From NCBI RefSeq assembly GCF_001457035.1, contig NZ_KQ758617.1, positions 930,001 through 994,000 of the forward strand: a stretch of 64,000 nucleotides of DNA. Reading direction: 5' to 3'. Of the stretch, positions 53,977 through 63,639 are shown in pieces. The position numbers and the translations under genes are program-made. The notes below the pieces were generated by a model. That model worked only from the letters and a program-made list of their open reading frames with translations. It was not told the origin of the DNA and ran no database searches. The stretch's first letter is position 1. The number at the start of each line of letters is the position of its first letter. The stretch is from Fictibacillus enclensis. Its GTDB lineage: Bacteria; Bacillota; Bacilli; Bacillales; Fictibacillaceae.

Positions 53977-54113
53977 TTCAGACACCTCATCTATAATGAA
54001 CTTAATTCGTTTCTTTGTATATTTGTACATAGTAAAACAAAAGACAGTATATCAGATTCTAACAGTTTTGTATGCAAAGAAAACCAAAAAAGAAGGATAG
54101 GGGAGAAAAGAGG

Positions 54114-55082
54114 ATGAATACGAGAATTACGAAAATGCTGGGCACACGATATCCAATTGTACAAGGAGGCTTGGCCTATCTTGCTTATTCAAGACTAGCT
54201 TCTGCGGTATCGAATGCCGGCGGCCTCGGTCAAATCACCGCCATGTCGCTTGAAACTCCGATTCATTTAAAAGAAGAAATCAGAAAAACAAAAGAAATGA
54301 CGCCGTTTCCGTTCGGGGTGAATTTTGCCATCGGACAGCACGGCCGCCCCTACGAGCATATGGTGGAAGCGGCGGTTGAAGAAAGTGTCCCGGTTATCAG
54401 TATGACAGGTGGAAACCCTGCGGGAATTTTTCGGATGCTTGAAGGAATACCCGTCAAAAAACTCGTTCTGGTGGCGTCGGCCAGGCAGGCTATAAAAGCA
54501 GAACAGCTTGGTGCGGATGCAGTAATGGCAGTTGGCCAAGAAGGAGGAGGGCATATTGGCAGAGACGATATAGGAACGATGGTCCTCATACCGCAAATTG
54601 TCGATGCTGTGTCCATTCCGGTTATTGCATCAGGAGGAATCGGGGATGGCAGAGGATTGATGGCAGCGTTGGCTCTTGGAGCGGAAGGCATTGAAATGGG
54701 TACAAGGTTTATTGCCACAAAGGAATGTGAGCACGCCCATCCATCTTATAAAGAGGCACTTGTTAACGGCCTAGAAACGGATACGGCCGTTATAAAACGA
54801 ACACTCGGGGCTCCTGGAAGGGCTGTCGCCAACAGTTGGACCAATCTCATTCTCTCACGGGAGGAAGAGGGTGCGGCGTATGAAGACTTGAAAGGCCTGA
54901 TTAGTGGAGAGCGGAATAAAAGTTATATCTATGAAGGAAAAGCAGATGAAGGATTTGGGTGGGCCGGCCAGGTGATGGGAAGAATTCATGATGTTCCTTC
55001 GGTCGGGGAACTGATGGACCGCATTATTGATGAGGCAATCGAAATACGCAGTAAATGGGCTAAGGTGGGATTGGAAAAATAA
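54114..55082 (+). CDS. Nitronate monooxygenase / FMN-dependent oxidoreductase
   Basis: 322-residue TIM-barrel flavoprotein of the NMO/FabK-like group: YPIVQGGLAYLAYSRLASAV, GGLGQI, AVGQEGGGHIGRDD, IPVIASGGIGDGRGLMAALA and GAEGIEMGTRFIATKEC. NMO members oxidise nitronates; close relatives include enoyl-ACP reductase FabK, but lack of the full FabK pattern and the presence of FabI here favour NMO-like function. ATG 54114 follows AAAGAGG. Confidence 0.85.
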   Translation: MNTRITKMLGTRYPIVQGGLAYLAYSRLASAVSNAGGLGQITAMSLETPIHLKEEIRKTKEMTPFPFGVNFAIGQHGRPYEHMVEAAVEESVPVISMTGGNPAGIFRMLEGIPVKKLVLVASARQAIKAEQLGADAVMAVGQEGGGHIGRDDIGTMVLIPQIVDAVSIPVIASGGIGDGRGLMAALALGAEGIEMGTRFIATKECEHAHPSYKEALVNGLETDTAVIKRTLGAPGRAVANSWTNLILSREEEGAAYEDLKGLISGERNKSYIYEGKADEGFGWAGQVMGRIHDVPSVGELMDRIIDEAIEIRSKWAKVGLEK

Positions 55083-55130
55083 AAAACAATCTACCCAAAC
55101 CTTTTTTTTAGCCAACAATATAATGGTGGT

Positions 55131-55162
55131 AAGAAGAGGAGAAACCTTCTCCCCTTCTTGCC
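55131..55162. terminator. Possible bidirectional terminator
   Basis: AAGAAGAGGAGAA pairs imperfectly with TTCTCCCCTTCTT between convergent genes; T-runs weak. Confidence 0.4.
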
Positions 55163-55171
55163 TAATCAAAC

Positions 55172-55810
55172 TTATTCGGAATATATCTTCTTTTTCAGCT
55201 CATACAGAGGCATAAGGGTTTGAAAAACAGAATCCGCTTTATGTATAAACGTATCTCCATCCATCTGTATGGCTTCCTCTTTTGGAATATGTATTCCACA
55301 CAGAAGTTCAGCTTTTTTTACATTTGCCAAGGAATTGATAAAATCAGAAAGTTTGCCGTTTTTCACATCGAGGTGTGGAAGGGCATCTGGCTTCATGTGA
55401 TCTTGCGACCAGACAAAGTTATCAGGGATATTCTTATTGATTGAATCCAGCTCTTCTTTTAATAACGCTGCAAATTCTTTTTTTACGGGAGATTCGTAAA
55501 TGACAGCAAACCAGATGAAAATATGGGTTTCAAAAAGCCCGATCTGAAAATGAGGAAGCTTTTTATAGCCGCGGTTGCTGCTTGAGAAGGCCACCCATGT
55601 ATCATTGGGAGGATTGACGGTTCTGCGGGCATGTTTGGCCACATGATAAAACATTTCTTCTCCAGTGGATGATGAAAGTTCCGCAGCAAAATGTTTTCCC
55701 AACTCCTCCAATTTCGGTCTGACCTGTTCGATCAGTTTCTCCATTCTCGCCTCTAGGCCATCAATGGCAAATACAGAAAAATCTTTCTCGTTAAATCCAT
55801 CAAATTGCAT
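55172..55810 (-). CDS. yktB: UPF0637 family protein YktB
   Basis: 212 residues: MQFDGFNEKDFSVFAIDGLE at the start, then ARMEKLIEQVRPKLEELGKH, PNDTWVAFSSSNRGYKKLPH and FQIGLFETHIFIWFAVIYE. It corresponds to YktB (UPF0637/DUF1054), a Bacilli protein of known fold but unknown function. Position between speA and suhB is as in B. subtilis. GGAGGAAAG precedes the ATG. Confidence 0.9.
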   Translation of the reverse strand: MQFDGFNEKDFSVFAIDGLEARMEKLIEQVRPKLEELGKHFAAELSSSTGEEMFYHVAKHARRTVNPPNDTWVAFSSSNRGYKKLPHFQIGLFETHIFIWFAVIYESPVKKEFAALLKEELDSINKNIPDNFVWSQDHMKPDALPHLDVKNGKLSDFINSLANVKKAELLCGIHIPKEEAIQMDGDTFIHKADSVFQTLMPLYELKKKIYSE

Positions 55811-56013
55811 TGTCTTTCCTCCTGCTAAAAAACGTAATTGTCGTTCAGGTTAGTAGTTTACCACAGTTCGCAATATATGCTACTTTTATAATATTTTATG
55901 AAAAAAAGAGAATAAGGTTGCATTAAGCCAAAGTCAATCATATGATAGAAGACAATATCCAAAATCAGAATATTTAGTATTCTTACAAAAGAGAGAAAGG
56001 ATGTGTAAAGTGT

Positions 56014-56202
56014 ATGAAACAAGTCATTCAAACCCTAAAACGAACGGATGCAGAACGCAGAATCCCTGTATTAAAACTTGAAATCGACTATGAATTGTCC
56101 ACCCTTTTCGATGCGCTGCAAAATAAAAACACAAAACAAATCAATGAGTCGAAGCGCAAGCTGGAGAAATTACGTCAAGAGCTAGTGAGACTAGAGGCAT
56201 GA
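56014..56202 (+). CDS. ykzI: Small coiled-coil protein, YkzI-like
   Basis: 62 residues: MKQVIQTLKRTDAERRIPVL, an alpha-helical charged protein ending SKRKLEKLRQELVRLEA. Its place between yktB and suhB matches ykzI of B. subtilis; the symbol is by position and size. Function unknown. AAAGGA lies about 15 nt upstream, so translation may be modest. A terminator follows. Confidence 0.7.
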   Translation: MKQVIQTLKRTDAERRIPVLKLEIDYELSTLFDALQNKNTKQINESKRKLEKLRQELVRLEA

Positions 56203-56223
56203 TCACAACTGACACAGGGTAAA

Positions 56224-56262
56224 AAAAACGAACCTGATCTTATGCAGGGTCGTTTTTTTTGG
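56224..56262 (+). terminator. ykzI terminator
   Basis: AAAACGAACCTG pairs with CAGGGTCGTTTT (one mismatch), then T. Confidence 0.85.
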
Positions 56263-56369
56263 TGTAAGGGGGGAACCTTCTTTTTTCAATAAGCGTTGTA
56301 TGGTTATGTTGGGGGTAAATAGTGGTAACATATAGTAAAGGAAACACGAGACAAGGAGTGGATATAAAA

Positions 56370-57185
56370 ATGGAAAGCGCAAAGCTCACGGAACTTTATG
56401 AGACGGCAAAAAGCTGGGTGTTTGAAGCTGGTGAAGTCATTAAACGTTCGTTTTCAGACGAATTGAACATTACATACAAATCACATGCTGCGGATCTTGT
56501 GACGGATATGGATAAGGGAATTGAACAGTTTTTTATTGATAAAATCAAAAATAAATACCCGGATCATGAAATTTTGGGTGAAGAGGGATATGGAGACAAG
56601 GTTAAAAACCTTGATGGCACAGTCTGGATCATTGATCCGATTGATGGTACAACGAATTTTGTTCACCAGCAATTGAACTTTGCCATTTCGGTCGGCGTGT
56701 TTCATGACGGAGAAGAAAAGCTGGCTTTCATTTATGATGTGGTTCGCAATGAGCTGTTTCACTGCAAGGCTGGGGAAGGTCTGTATCTCAATGAAGAAAA
56801 ATTGCCGAGGCTGGAAGATACCACACTCGATAAGTCGGTAATTGGCCTGAATGCAACATGGATTACACCGAACCCGAAAATTGACCATCAGCTTCTTTTG
56901 CCTCTGGTGAGAAAGTCACGAGGAACACGATCGTATGGCACAGCAGCCATCGAGCTTGCATATGTGGCATGCGGACGCCTGGATGCGTATGTGACATTGA
57001 GACTGTCGCCTTGGGATTTTGCTGCTGGCTATATTTTAATTAAAGAAGCTGGCGGGATAATCTCGGACGTGAATGGGAATGCAGTCAATGTACTTGATAA
57101 AACAAGCATTTTCGCAGCAAAGCCTTCCTTGCATCAGGAAATCCTTGGCCTCATTTCACCAGGAACAAGTGCCAATGGACAGTAG
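56370..57185 (+). CDS. suhB: Inositol-1-monophosphatase family protein
   Basis: 271 residues of the Mg-dependent IMPase/FBPase family: motif VTDMDKGIEQF, EILGEEGYG, the metal-binding DPIDGTTNFVH and the C-terminal SPWDFAAGYILIKEAGG. B. subtilis YktC has inositol/NADP phosphatase-like assignments; substrate is uncertain. ATG 56370 has AAGGAG 11 nt upstream; the frame extends to 56322. Overlaps the next gene by 11 nt. Confidence 0.9.
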   Translation: MESAKLTELYETAKSWVFEAGEVIKRSFSDELNITYKSHAADLVTDMDKGIEQFFIDKIKNKYPDHEILGEEGYGDKVKNLDGTVWIIDPIDGTTNFVHQQLNFAISVGVFHDGEEKLAFIYDVVRNELFHCKAGEGLYLNEEKLPRLEDTTLDKSVIGLNATWITPNPKIDHQLLLPLVRKSRGTRSYGTAAIELAYVACGRLDAYVTLRLSPWDFAAGYILIKEAGGIISDVNGNAVNVLDKTSIFAAKPSLHQEILGLISPGTSANGQ

Positions 57186-57648
57186 AGTGTTTGTAACAGA
57201 AGATCTTCCTTTTTTAAAGAAAATGATTCTCTCCTCTCCGCGCTGGCTGGAGGAGGAAGGGCTGACAGGTAACGAAAGTGAAGCTGAGCTTGAAACCTAT
57301 ATGAAAACGTACGATAAGACGGGTGGAGAATGGCTGATCTGGAGTATACACGGACAAAAAATAGGAGCAACGTATCTTGTATACGCTGCTCCTTCTAATG
57401 GAAAGCCATGGCTTGGTACCATACTTGTTGACCCGGAACAGAGAAATCAGGGTCACGCCCGGGAAATTGTGGCTGATTGCTGCAGAAAAGTGGAAACCCT
57501 CAGTTCTGTTCTTTTTTCTGCCGCACCTGTCTTAAACCAGGATTGGATCCTATTTTTAAACAGGAACGGTTTTGAGCAAATAGGTCTGGAAAAAGATGAA
57601 AAAGGAAAAGAATATATAAAGTTCGCTAAAGCTGTTTCTCTGGCTTAA
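57175..57648 (+). CDS. GNAT acetyltransferase
   Basis: 157 residues with the GNAT core: WLIWSIHGQKIGATYLVYAA, LGTILVDPEQRNQGHAREIV (acetyl-CoA loop) and FLNRNGFEQIGLEKDEKGKE. ATG 57175 lies 11 nt inside the end of suhB, implying coupled translation; an ATG at 57073 would overlap much more of suhB. In B. subtilis a GNAT-type gene also lies near here, before typA. Substrate unknown. Confidence 0.82.
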   Translation: MDSRVFVTEDLPFLKKMILSSPRWLEEEGLTGNESEAELETYMKTYDKTGGEWLIWSIHGQKIGATYLVYAAPSNGKPWLGTILVDPEQRNQGHAREIVADCCRKVETLSSVLFSAAPVLNQDWILFLNRNGFEQIGLEKDEKGKEYIKFAKAVSLA

Positions 57649-57833
57649 GCATTATTGTTTCTTTCTCTGAACTTCTTTTTCAAAGAAAAGCCAAAGCCCA
57701 TTAGGAAGAAGACAGCGACAATGGCAATAATGGCGATGAGCCAGCTGTGTTGTCCTATGGCAACACCGATAAGCGCAATACTGAACGTCGTTAATACGGC
57801 GATCACTAAAAAAATGATATTTTCCGCTTTCAT
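57645..57833 (-). CDS. ylaF: Small membrane protein YlaF (DUF5325)
   Basis: 62 residues with two membrane helices (IIFLVIAVLTTFSIALIGVA and WLIAIIAIVAVFFLMGFGFS) and a basic tail KKKFRERNNN. GGAGGG precedes ATG 57833. The match to YlaF rests on size, hydrophobic pattern and position beside typA. Its stop overlaps the convergent GNAT gene by 4 nt. Confidence 0.82.
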   Translation of the reverse strand: MKAENIIFLVIAVLTTFSIALIGVAIGQHSWLIAIIAIVAVFFLMGFGFSLKKKFRERNNNA

Positions 57834-58018
57834 GATAAACCCTCCAATCTTCCGCATTATAAGTATAGTGTAACTAATTTTTCAAAAAAGAAAAAGATTG
57901 TTGTACTTTGTGGTATAATAGTAAAGTTGAAAACCAATAACCAAATTGAGAAAAAATATCCAGACTGGTACTGGGAATTTTATAAATAAAAAGATAGGAT
58001 TTTTAAGGAGAGATTACT

Positions 58019-59857
58019 TTGGATTTAAGAACAGACATTAAGAACATCGCGATTATCGCGCACGTTGACCATGGGAAAACAACACTCGTGGACCAAATGC
58101 TTCATCAGTCAGGAACATTCCGTTCGAATGAACATGTAAATGAACGGGCTATGGACTCCAATGATATTGAGAAAGAACGCGGGATTACCATCCTGGCTAA
58201 AAATACAGCCATCAATTATGAAGGTACACGAATCAATATCATGGATACACCAGGACACGCCGATTTCGGTGGAGAAGTTGAACGTATTATGAAAATGGTG
58301 GATGGTGTGCTTTTAGTGGTTGATGCCTATGAAGGATGCATGCCGCAAACCCGCTTTGTTTTGAAAAAAGCGCTTGAGCAAAAACTTACTCCTATTGTTG
58401 TCGTGAATAAAATTGACCGTGACTTTGCACGTCCTGAAGAAGTGGTTGATGAAGTGATCGACTTGTTTATCGAGCTGGGTGCTGACGAAGACCAGCTGGA
58501 ATTCCCGGTTGTGTATGCTTCAGCCATTAACGGTACCGCAAGCAATGACCCTGGTCAGCAGGATGAAAACATGAAAGCTCTCTTTGATTCCATCATTGAG
58601 AACATCCCTTCTCCAGTGGATAACAGTGCTGAACCGCTACAATTCCAAGTTGCACTGCTGGATTATAATGATTACCTTGGTCGTATTGGAATCGGCCGCG
58701 TATTTAGAGGAACCATGCATGTCGGCCAGTCGGTATCACTTATGAAGCTGGATGGATCGCTGAAAAAATTCCGTGTAACCAAAATATTTGGTTTCCTAGG
58801 GCTAAAGCGTGTTGAAATTCAGGAAGCCAAAGCGGGCGACCTTGTTGCTGTTTCGGGAATGGAAGAAATCAATGTCGGAGAAACCGTTTGTCCCGAAGGC
58901 CAGGAGGAGGCACTTCCGGTTCTTCGAATTGATGAGCCTACATTGAAAATGACTTTCTTGGTGAACAACTCCCCATTTGCTGGACGTGAAGGGAAATATG
59001 TAACAGCTCGAAAAATTGAAGAACGTCTTCGTTCCCAGTTGGAAACTGATGTATCTTTACGAGTGGATAACACAGATTCCCCGGATGCATGGATTGTCTC
59101 CGGACGTGGTGAATTGCACCTTTCCATCCTGATTGAAAATATGAGACGTGAAGGCTATGAACTTCAAGTTTCAAAGCCGGAAGTTATCGTACGAATGATT
59201 GATGGTGTTCAGTCTGAACCGGTAGAACGTGTACAAATTGATGTGCCTGAAGAATACACCGGAGCGGTTATGGAATCCCTGGGTGCACGAAAAGGCGAAA
59301 TGTTAAATATGATCAATAACGGATCCGGTCAAGTAAGACTTGAATTTATGGTTCCAGCTCGTGGATTGATTGGTTATTCAACAGAGTTCCTTTCTCAAAC
59401 CCGTGGATACGGAATCCTGAACCATACATTCGACAGCTACCAGCCGATTCACCAGGGACAGGTTGGAGGACGCCGACAGGGTGTTCTTGTATCAATGGAA
59501 CATGGTAAAGCAAGCCAGTACGGCATTCTTAATGTGGAGGACCGCGGAACGATCTTCGTGGAACCGGGAACTGAGGTTTATGAAGGAATGATCGTCGGGG
59601 AACACACTCGTGAAAATGATATTACGGTTAACATTACAAAAGTGAAACAAATGACCAACATGCGTTCTGCCAACAAAGACCAAACCGTCAGTATGAAAAA
59701 ACCGCGTGTTATGTCCCTTGAAGAATCACTGGAATACCTGAACGAAGATGAATACTGTGAGGTAACACCGGAGAGCATCCGTCTTCGTAAAAAAATCCTT
59801 GATAAAAATGAACGTGAACGAATGGCCAAGAAGAATAAACTAGCCAGTCAAAACTAA
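58019..59857 (+). CDS. typA: GTPase TypA/BipA
   Basis: 612-residue translational GTPase. G1 [16 protein letters not shown], switch I region [13 protein letters not shown]3 [17 protein letters not shown]4 [10 protein letters not shown]; then EF-Tu-like domain II and EF-G-like domains, ending in the BipA C-terminal domain ([20 protein letters not shown]). It binds the ribosome like EF-G and assists 50S assembly at low temperature. TTG start with AAGGAG 8 nt upstream. Followed by ylaH, as in B. subtilis (ylaG). Confidence 0.97.
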   Translation: MDLRTDIKNIAIIAHVDHGKTTLVDQMLHQSGTFRSNEHVNERAMDSNDIEKERGITILAKNTAINYEGTRINIMDTPGHADFGGEVERIMKMVDGVLLVVDAYEGCMPQTRFVLKKALEQKLTPIVVVNKIDRDFARPEEVVDEVIDLFIELGADEDQLEFPVVYASAINGTASNDPGQQDENMKALFDSIIENIPSPVDNSAEPLQFQVALLDYNDYLGRIGIGRVFRGTMHVGQSVSLMKLDGSLKKFRVTKIFGFLGLKRVEIQEAKAGDLVAVSGMEEINVGETVCPEGQEEALPVLRIDEPTLKMTFLVNNSPFAGREGKYVTARKIEERLRSQLETDVSLRVDNTDSPDAWIVSGRGELHLSILIENMRREGYELQVSKPEVIVRMIDGVQSEPVERVQIDVPEEYTGAVMESLGARKGEMLNMINNGSGQVRLEFMVPARGLIGYSTEFLSQTRGYGILNHTFDSYQPIHQGQVGGRRQGVLVSMEHGKASQYGILNVEDRGTIFVEPGTEVYEGMIVGEHTRENDITVNITKVKQMTNMRSANKDQTVSMKKPRVMSLEESLEYLNEDEYCEVTPESIRLRKKILDKNERERMAKKNKLASQN

Positions 59858-59882
59858 TGATGTGCCGGGTGGGGTGTAAGTG

Positions 59883-60218
59883 ATGAATGATAAAAAAGTC
59901 ATGTCTGCGACGGGTGAAGATTCTTCACCCATCGCTCTTCTCTTAGGAATCAATGAACATCCAGTAGCAGGATTCTTTTTGTTATATTTGGTGATTACAC
60001 TATTGACGATTCTCGTCTATAAGCTTGGGTTTGCAAAAAAGCTTCCTCCATTAAAATCAGCAATCATATATGTTCTGTTGGTTCTTGGATGTTTTCCGCT
60101 TACGTTTTTTGGAATCGGACTTCCGGTTGCCGAAGGGCTGTTATGTGCAGCAGCGGTACTTATCATCTATAAAATCCGTCTGCATCAAAGCAAACGAAAC
60201 AAAGCTGAAAACCTTTAA
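59883..60218 (+). CDS. ylaH: Membrane protein YlaH
   Basis: 111 residues with about three membrane helices (VAGFFLLYLVITLLTILVYK, AIIYVLLVLGCFPLTFFGIG, GLLCAAAVLIIYKI) and a basic C-terminus. Family YlaH of Bacilli, function unknown. I use ATG 59883; GTG 59880 is adjacent and equally possible. 25 nt after typA, probably co-transcribed. Confidence 0.85.
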   Translation: MNDKKVMSATGEDSSPIALLLGINEHPVAGFFLLYLVITLLTILVYKLGFAKKLPPLKSAIIYVLLVLGCFPLTFFGIGLPVAEGLLCAAAVLIIYKIRLHQSKRNKAENL

Positions 60219-60229
60219 GGAGAAAAATA

Positions 60230-60499
60230 ATGACCTTACAGGACGCGCTTTACAACTGGCTGAGTATTAAAAAAGTGTCAGAAGAACGACCGGAAGATCA
60301 AGCTGCAAAAGATACCCTTCAGTTTTTTGATGAGATTTTGCGAGAAGATCACCATGTGTCAAACCCTTCAGTTAATCTGCAGGAAGAGAATTATGAGGTG
60401 GGATACATGATTGAAACCACCCACTTCAAAACGTCATTCCCCCGTGACTACATTGATGCTTTATGGGAATCCATTGAGGCAGAACCCAAATATAATTAA
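60230..60499 (+). CDS. Small acidic conserved protein
   Basis: 89 residues: MTLQDALYNWLSIKKVSEER, DTLQFFDEILREDH and EVGYMIETTHFKTSFPRDYI. Acidic, soluble and helical; it lies 11 nt after ylaH with AAGGAG upstream, so it is a genuine gene in the typA operon. I recognise it as a type found in related Bacillaceae but cannot name a family. Confidence 0.75.
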   Translation: MTLQDALYNWLSIKKVSEERPEDQAAKDTLQFFDEILREDHHVSNPSVNLQEENYEVGYMIETTHFKTSFPRDYIDALWESIEAEPKYN

Positions 60500-60502
60500 A
60501 TG

Positions 60503-60550
60503 AAAAAACGCCCTTATCATGGAAAACGATCCATGTCAGGGCGTTTTTAC
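60503..60550 (+). terminator. typA-ylaH operon terminator
   Basis: AAAACGCCCT...CATGG pairs with CCATG...AGGGCGTTTT, then T. Confidence 0.9.
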
Positions 60551-60654
60551 TTTGAGCTCTTTTTTAGAACCTGGCCTGTTGCTTGTAGGGAAAGGAGCGA
60601 ACCTCCTGAAACGCAAATCAATCAATTCCAGGAGCAAGCAGCACACAGCCCGAA

Positions 60655-60682
60655 AGAAAGCCGGCCCACAGGCCGGCAGCAA
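60655..60682 (-). terminator. ylaI terminator
   Basis: GCCGGCC pairs with GGCCGGC; the minus strand continues TTTCTTT. Confidence 0.75.
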
Positions 60683-60687
60683 CTGAT

Positions 60688-60888
60688 TTACCATTCATTT
60701 TCTTTGGCAGGTGTCCGGTACAAAAGAAAATTTCCGGTCGAGATTCTTTTATTGGTTTTATCAGTAATCCGTTCCTCACACTTTTCACACATAAAGGTAT
60801 GGATCGGCCGATTTCTCAGCCGCTTTGCCAGTGAGGATTGATCTTCAATGGATTGAATCGTATCACACAATACACATTTTACGCGCAT
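60688..60888 (-). CDS. ylaI: DUF2197 zinc-ribbon protein YlaI
   Basis: 66 residues: MRVKCVLCDTIQSIEDQSSL, KRLRNRPIHTFMCEKCEERI, with CxxC pairs near residues 5-8 and 38-41 forming a probable zinc ribbon. Matches YlaI of B. subtilis. Function unknown. AGAGGTGA precedes the ATG. Here it is on the minus strand between the typA operon and phoH2. The 288-nt gap upstream (60889-61176) shows no gene. Confidence 0.9.
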   Translation of the reverse strand: MRVKCVLCDTIQSIEDQSSLAKRLRNRPIHTFMCEKCEERITDKTNKRISTGNFLLYRTPAKENEW

Positions 60889-61176
60889 AATTAAATCACC
60901 TCTATTTTTTGGTGCTGTTATTATTATAGCAAATAATGGGCGCTAAGCACCAATCATTCTCTGAATGGTCCGAAAACAAGGGTTACCAAATGCTATCGTT
61001 TCTTTTTCCTGTAATTTCCCTTGATTTCTTCTAACTTTATCGCTGTGTTCATACATTAGACTATAGTCCGTCCGGGCGGATCCATCCGGCCCCGGGTCAT
61101 GCAATATGCATTACATTTCCTTTTATTTATTAACACTGCCCATTCTTAACAAATAATGTAAGGAGGCTGTGTAGGA

Positions 61177-62508
61177 TTGGATAAAATATGTGTCCTTGAT
61201 ACTAACGTTCTTTTACAGGATCCCTATTCTATATTTTCATTTGGCAATCAGGAAGTGGTAATCCCGGCAATTGTACTTGAGGAAGTGGATTCGAAAAAAA
61301 GATACATGGATGAAATCGGAAGAAATGCACGTGAAGTATCAAGGCTGATCGACAAGCTAAGAATTAAGGGGAAGCTTCATGAAAATGTTCCGCTCGAGAA
61401 TGGTGGTACTTTGCGCGTGGAACTAAATCATAAATCGTTCCAGAGGCTTCAGGAAACCTTCTCGGAACATACAAATGATAACAGAATTCTTGCTGTTACG
61501 CTGAATCTGGCAGTCGAAGAAAAAGGAAAGGAAAATGGGAAAGAGGTTATTCTGGTCAGTAAAGACGTTCTTGTAAGAGTAAAAGCTGACGCCCTCGGCA
61601 TACAGGCAGAAGATTTTTTAAGTGATCGCGTGGTGGACAGGGATGAACAAACCTACCTGGGGTACAAAGAAATTTATGTAGCGAGCGAAGTGCTCGATAA
61701 ATTCTATGAAAAGCATGAACTGGCTACGATCGAAATTGCCAATCATTCCTTCTATCCTCACCAGTTTCTGATTATGAAAGATCTGTACAGAAGCTCAGTT
61801 TCCGCACTGGCAAGAGTGGAGGATAACGGAAAGAAAATCAAGCCCCTTCTGTTTGACGGGGATTCGGTCTGGGGGATCAAGCCACGGAATGTCCAGCAAA
61901 AGATGGCGATCGAATTGCTGATGAGAAATGATGTGCACCTGGTGACGCTGATCGGTAAGGCGGGAACGGGAAAAACCCTTCTAACTCTGGCTGCGGGCTT
62001 GCTTCAAACTGAAGACCTGAAGAATTATATTAAACTTTTTATTGCAAGGCCCATCGTTCCGGTGGGGAAAGATATTGGATATCTGCCTGGGGAAAAGGAT
62101 GAGAAGCTGAAGCCGTGGATGCAGCCCATCTACGATAATTTGGAGTATTTGTTTAATGCAAAAAAACAGGGTGAGATTGAAAAAATATTGGCAGGAATCG
62201 GCTCCATTCATGTCGAGGCGTTAACCTATATACGGGGGAGAAGCCTTCCGGATCAATTTATCATCATCGATGAAGCGCAAAACCTGACCAAGCATGAGGT
62301 CAAGACCATTCTGACAAGGGTGGGAGAAGGAAGCAAAGTCATCCTATTGGGAGATCCAAAGCAAATCGATCATCCGTATTTGGATGAGTTTACGAACGGA
62401 CTCACGTATGTGGTTGAAAAATTCAAAGACCAAAGCATCAGCGGTCATGTGAGGCTCGAGAAGGGTGAACGATCAAGCCTGGCGCAGCTGGCAGCGGATT
62501 TGCTTTAA
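61177..62508 (+). CDS. phoH2: PhoH2 (PIN domain plus PhoH-type ATPase), YlaK
   Basis: 443 residues: N-terminal PIN domain (about 1-145) with the acidic VLDTNVLLQDP, EEVDSKK and TNDNRILAVTL, and a C-terminal PhoH AAA-type ATPase with Walker A IGKAGTGKTLL, Walker B FIIIDEAQNLTKHEV and GDPKQIDHPYLDEF. PhoH2 enzymes are ATP-dependent RNA helicases with RNase activity, related to toxin-antitoxin PIN modules, although no antitoxin-like gene is adjacent. TTG start with AAGGAGG. Confidence 0.93.
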   Translation: MDKICVLDTNVLLQDPYSIFSFGNQEVVIPAIVLEEVDSKKRYMDEIGRNAREVSRLIDKLRIKGKLHENVPLENGGTLRVELNHKSFQRLQETFSEHTNDNRILAVTLNLAVEEKGKENGKEVILVSKDVLVRVKADALGIQAEDFLSDRVVDRDEQTYLGYKEIYVASEVLDKFYEKHELATIEIANHSFYPHQFLIMKDLYRSSVSALARVEDNGKKIKPLLFDGDSVWGIKPRNVQQKMAIELLMRNDVHLVTLIGKAGTGKTLLTLAAGLLQTEDLKNYIKLFIARPIVPVGKDIGYLPGEKDEKLKPWMQPIYDNLEYLFNAKKQGEIEKILAGIGSIHVEALTYIRGRSLPDQFIIIDEAQNLTKHEVKTILTRVGEGSKVILLGDPKQIDHPYLDEFTNGLTYVVEKFKDQSISGHVRLEKGERSSLAQLAADLL

Positions 62509-62516
62509 TCGGGATA

Positions 62517-62556
62517 TTAAATAAACCTGATGCAGGTGCATCAGGTTTATTTAATA
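62517..62556. terminator. Bidirectional terminator phoH2/ylaL
   Basis: AATAAACCTGATGC pairs perfectly with GCATCAGGTTTATT around AGGT. Confidence 0.85.
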
Positions 62557-62561
62557 ATGGT

Positions 62562-63059
62562 TTATTTAATAATGAATTTTCGAATGTTTTTTATTGGGTT
62601 ATCCTTGTTTCTTCCGTCTCCATAATAAAAATGGACCGGACCGTCTTCTCTAAGGGGTTTTCCATTTAAAGAGAATCCCAATATAGCCTTCATTCCATCT
62701 TCCAACGACAGTTCCACATCGCCGTCTTCTGACTGCACTTCAAGGACAGACGCATTGGCATCAGGTACGGCATTTTTAATAAAATGGGACAGGGCAATAG
62801 CAAACGTACCGGTTGAAATCGTTTCTTTTAACGATTTATTGGGTTTGCTTTTCTTTTCCGGAGGAGCAGAGCCTTCTATCAATTCTCTGTCCCAATGGGA
62901 GGATACTGCTTTTAAATATTTTTCCTCTTCGCTTTCCAGATCTTCGTCGCGGTCAAAATAAGTGGTCAAATCAAATTTTCTCTCATCAAAAATAAAAACA
63001 CCCGGATCGATGGCAAGTTTGTATTTTACGTTTCCCGTCATTTCCAGAACAAAATCCAT
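62562..63059 (-). CDS. ylaL: YlaL family protein
   Basis: 165 residues: MDFVLEMTGNVKYKLAIDPG, VFIFDERKFDLTTYF, a Glu-rich linker and a second half SLNGKPLREDGPVHFYYGDG. Often annotated as peptidyl-prolyl isomerase by automated pipelines, but I see no catalytic motif of FKBP, cyclophilin or parvulin types. Position between phoH2 and ylaN matches ylaL. Function unknown. Confidence 0.8.
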   Translation of the reverse strand: MDFVLEMTGNVKYKLAIDPGVFIFDERKFDLTTYFDRDEDLESEEEKYLKAVSSHWDRELIEGSAPPEKKSKPNKSLKETISTGTFAIALSHFIKNAVPDANASVLEVQSEDGDVELSLEDGMKAILGFSLNGKPLREDGPVHFYYGDGRNKDNPIKNIRKFIIK

Positions 63060-63205
63060 AGTACCAAGCTCCTATATGTTGTATAGTTATGTTATATCTT
63101 CATTTATTCTAACATGAATAAGCATAATACGGTAATTTGTTGATTTTTTGCCTGTGTCACGCTATATTAAAGAGTAGAAAGCCAGAGTAGAACGGAGGGA
63201 TTATA

Positions 63206-63487
63206 TTGTCACCTGAGATGGCAACAGGACATCGTGAAAAGGCATTTGAACTGTTACAGGCAGATGCAGCGAAGATTCTGAAATTAATCGAAGTGCAGAT
63301 GGAAAACCTGACAATGCCGCAATGTCCCCTCTATGAGGAAGTGCTGGATACCCAGATGTTCGGACTCTCCCGGGAGATTGATTTTGCAGTAAGGCTGAAC
63401 CTGGTGGATGAAGAAGATGGAAAAGGTTTGCTAGAATCACTTGAACGCCAGCTAACCGCTTTGCATGAAGCATCCATGCGGAAATAA
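63206..63487 (+). CDS. ylaN: YlaN (UPF0358), iron-linked protein
   Basis: 93 residues: [60 protein letters not shown]. Nearly identical core to B. subtilis YlaN, essential under iron limitation and reported to bind Fe(II) and interact with Fur. TTG start with CGGAGGG. Upstream of ftsW as in B. subtilis. Confidence 0.95.
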   Translation: MSPEMATGHREKAFELLQADAAKILKLIEVQMENLTMPQCPLYEEVLDTQMFGLSREIDFAVRLNLVDEEDGKGLLESLERQLTALHEASMRK

Positions 63488-63488
63488 T

Positions 63489-63530
63489 AAATGACTCAAA
63501 CCGTCGGCGACTGGTTTGAGTTTTTTTATT
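63489..63530 (+). terminator. ylaN terminator
   Basis: ACTCAAACC pairs with GGTTTGAGT, then seven T. Confidence 0.9.
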
Positions 63531-63639
63531 TTGTTGTCGTAATCTGTGTTAAACTATTTTTAACTTCATCATACAGTGGAAAAGCGTAGAGCAGGTACGA
63601 AAACTGTTAGGGAAAAGACTACATAAAGGATGTAAGAGC

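Noticed and set aside
60500-60841. 113-codon forward frame starting at the typA operon terminator
   Set aside because: Crosses two terminators and covers ylaI in antisense.
61177-62508. PhoH2 as part of a toxin-antitoxin or phage-defence pair
   Set aside because: The PIN-PhoH fusion can belong to TA-like modules, but no antitoxin-like small gene is adjacent and the locus is conserved housekeeping (ylaK).
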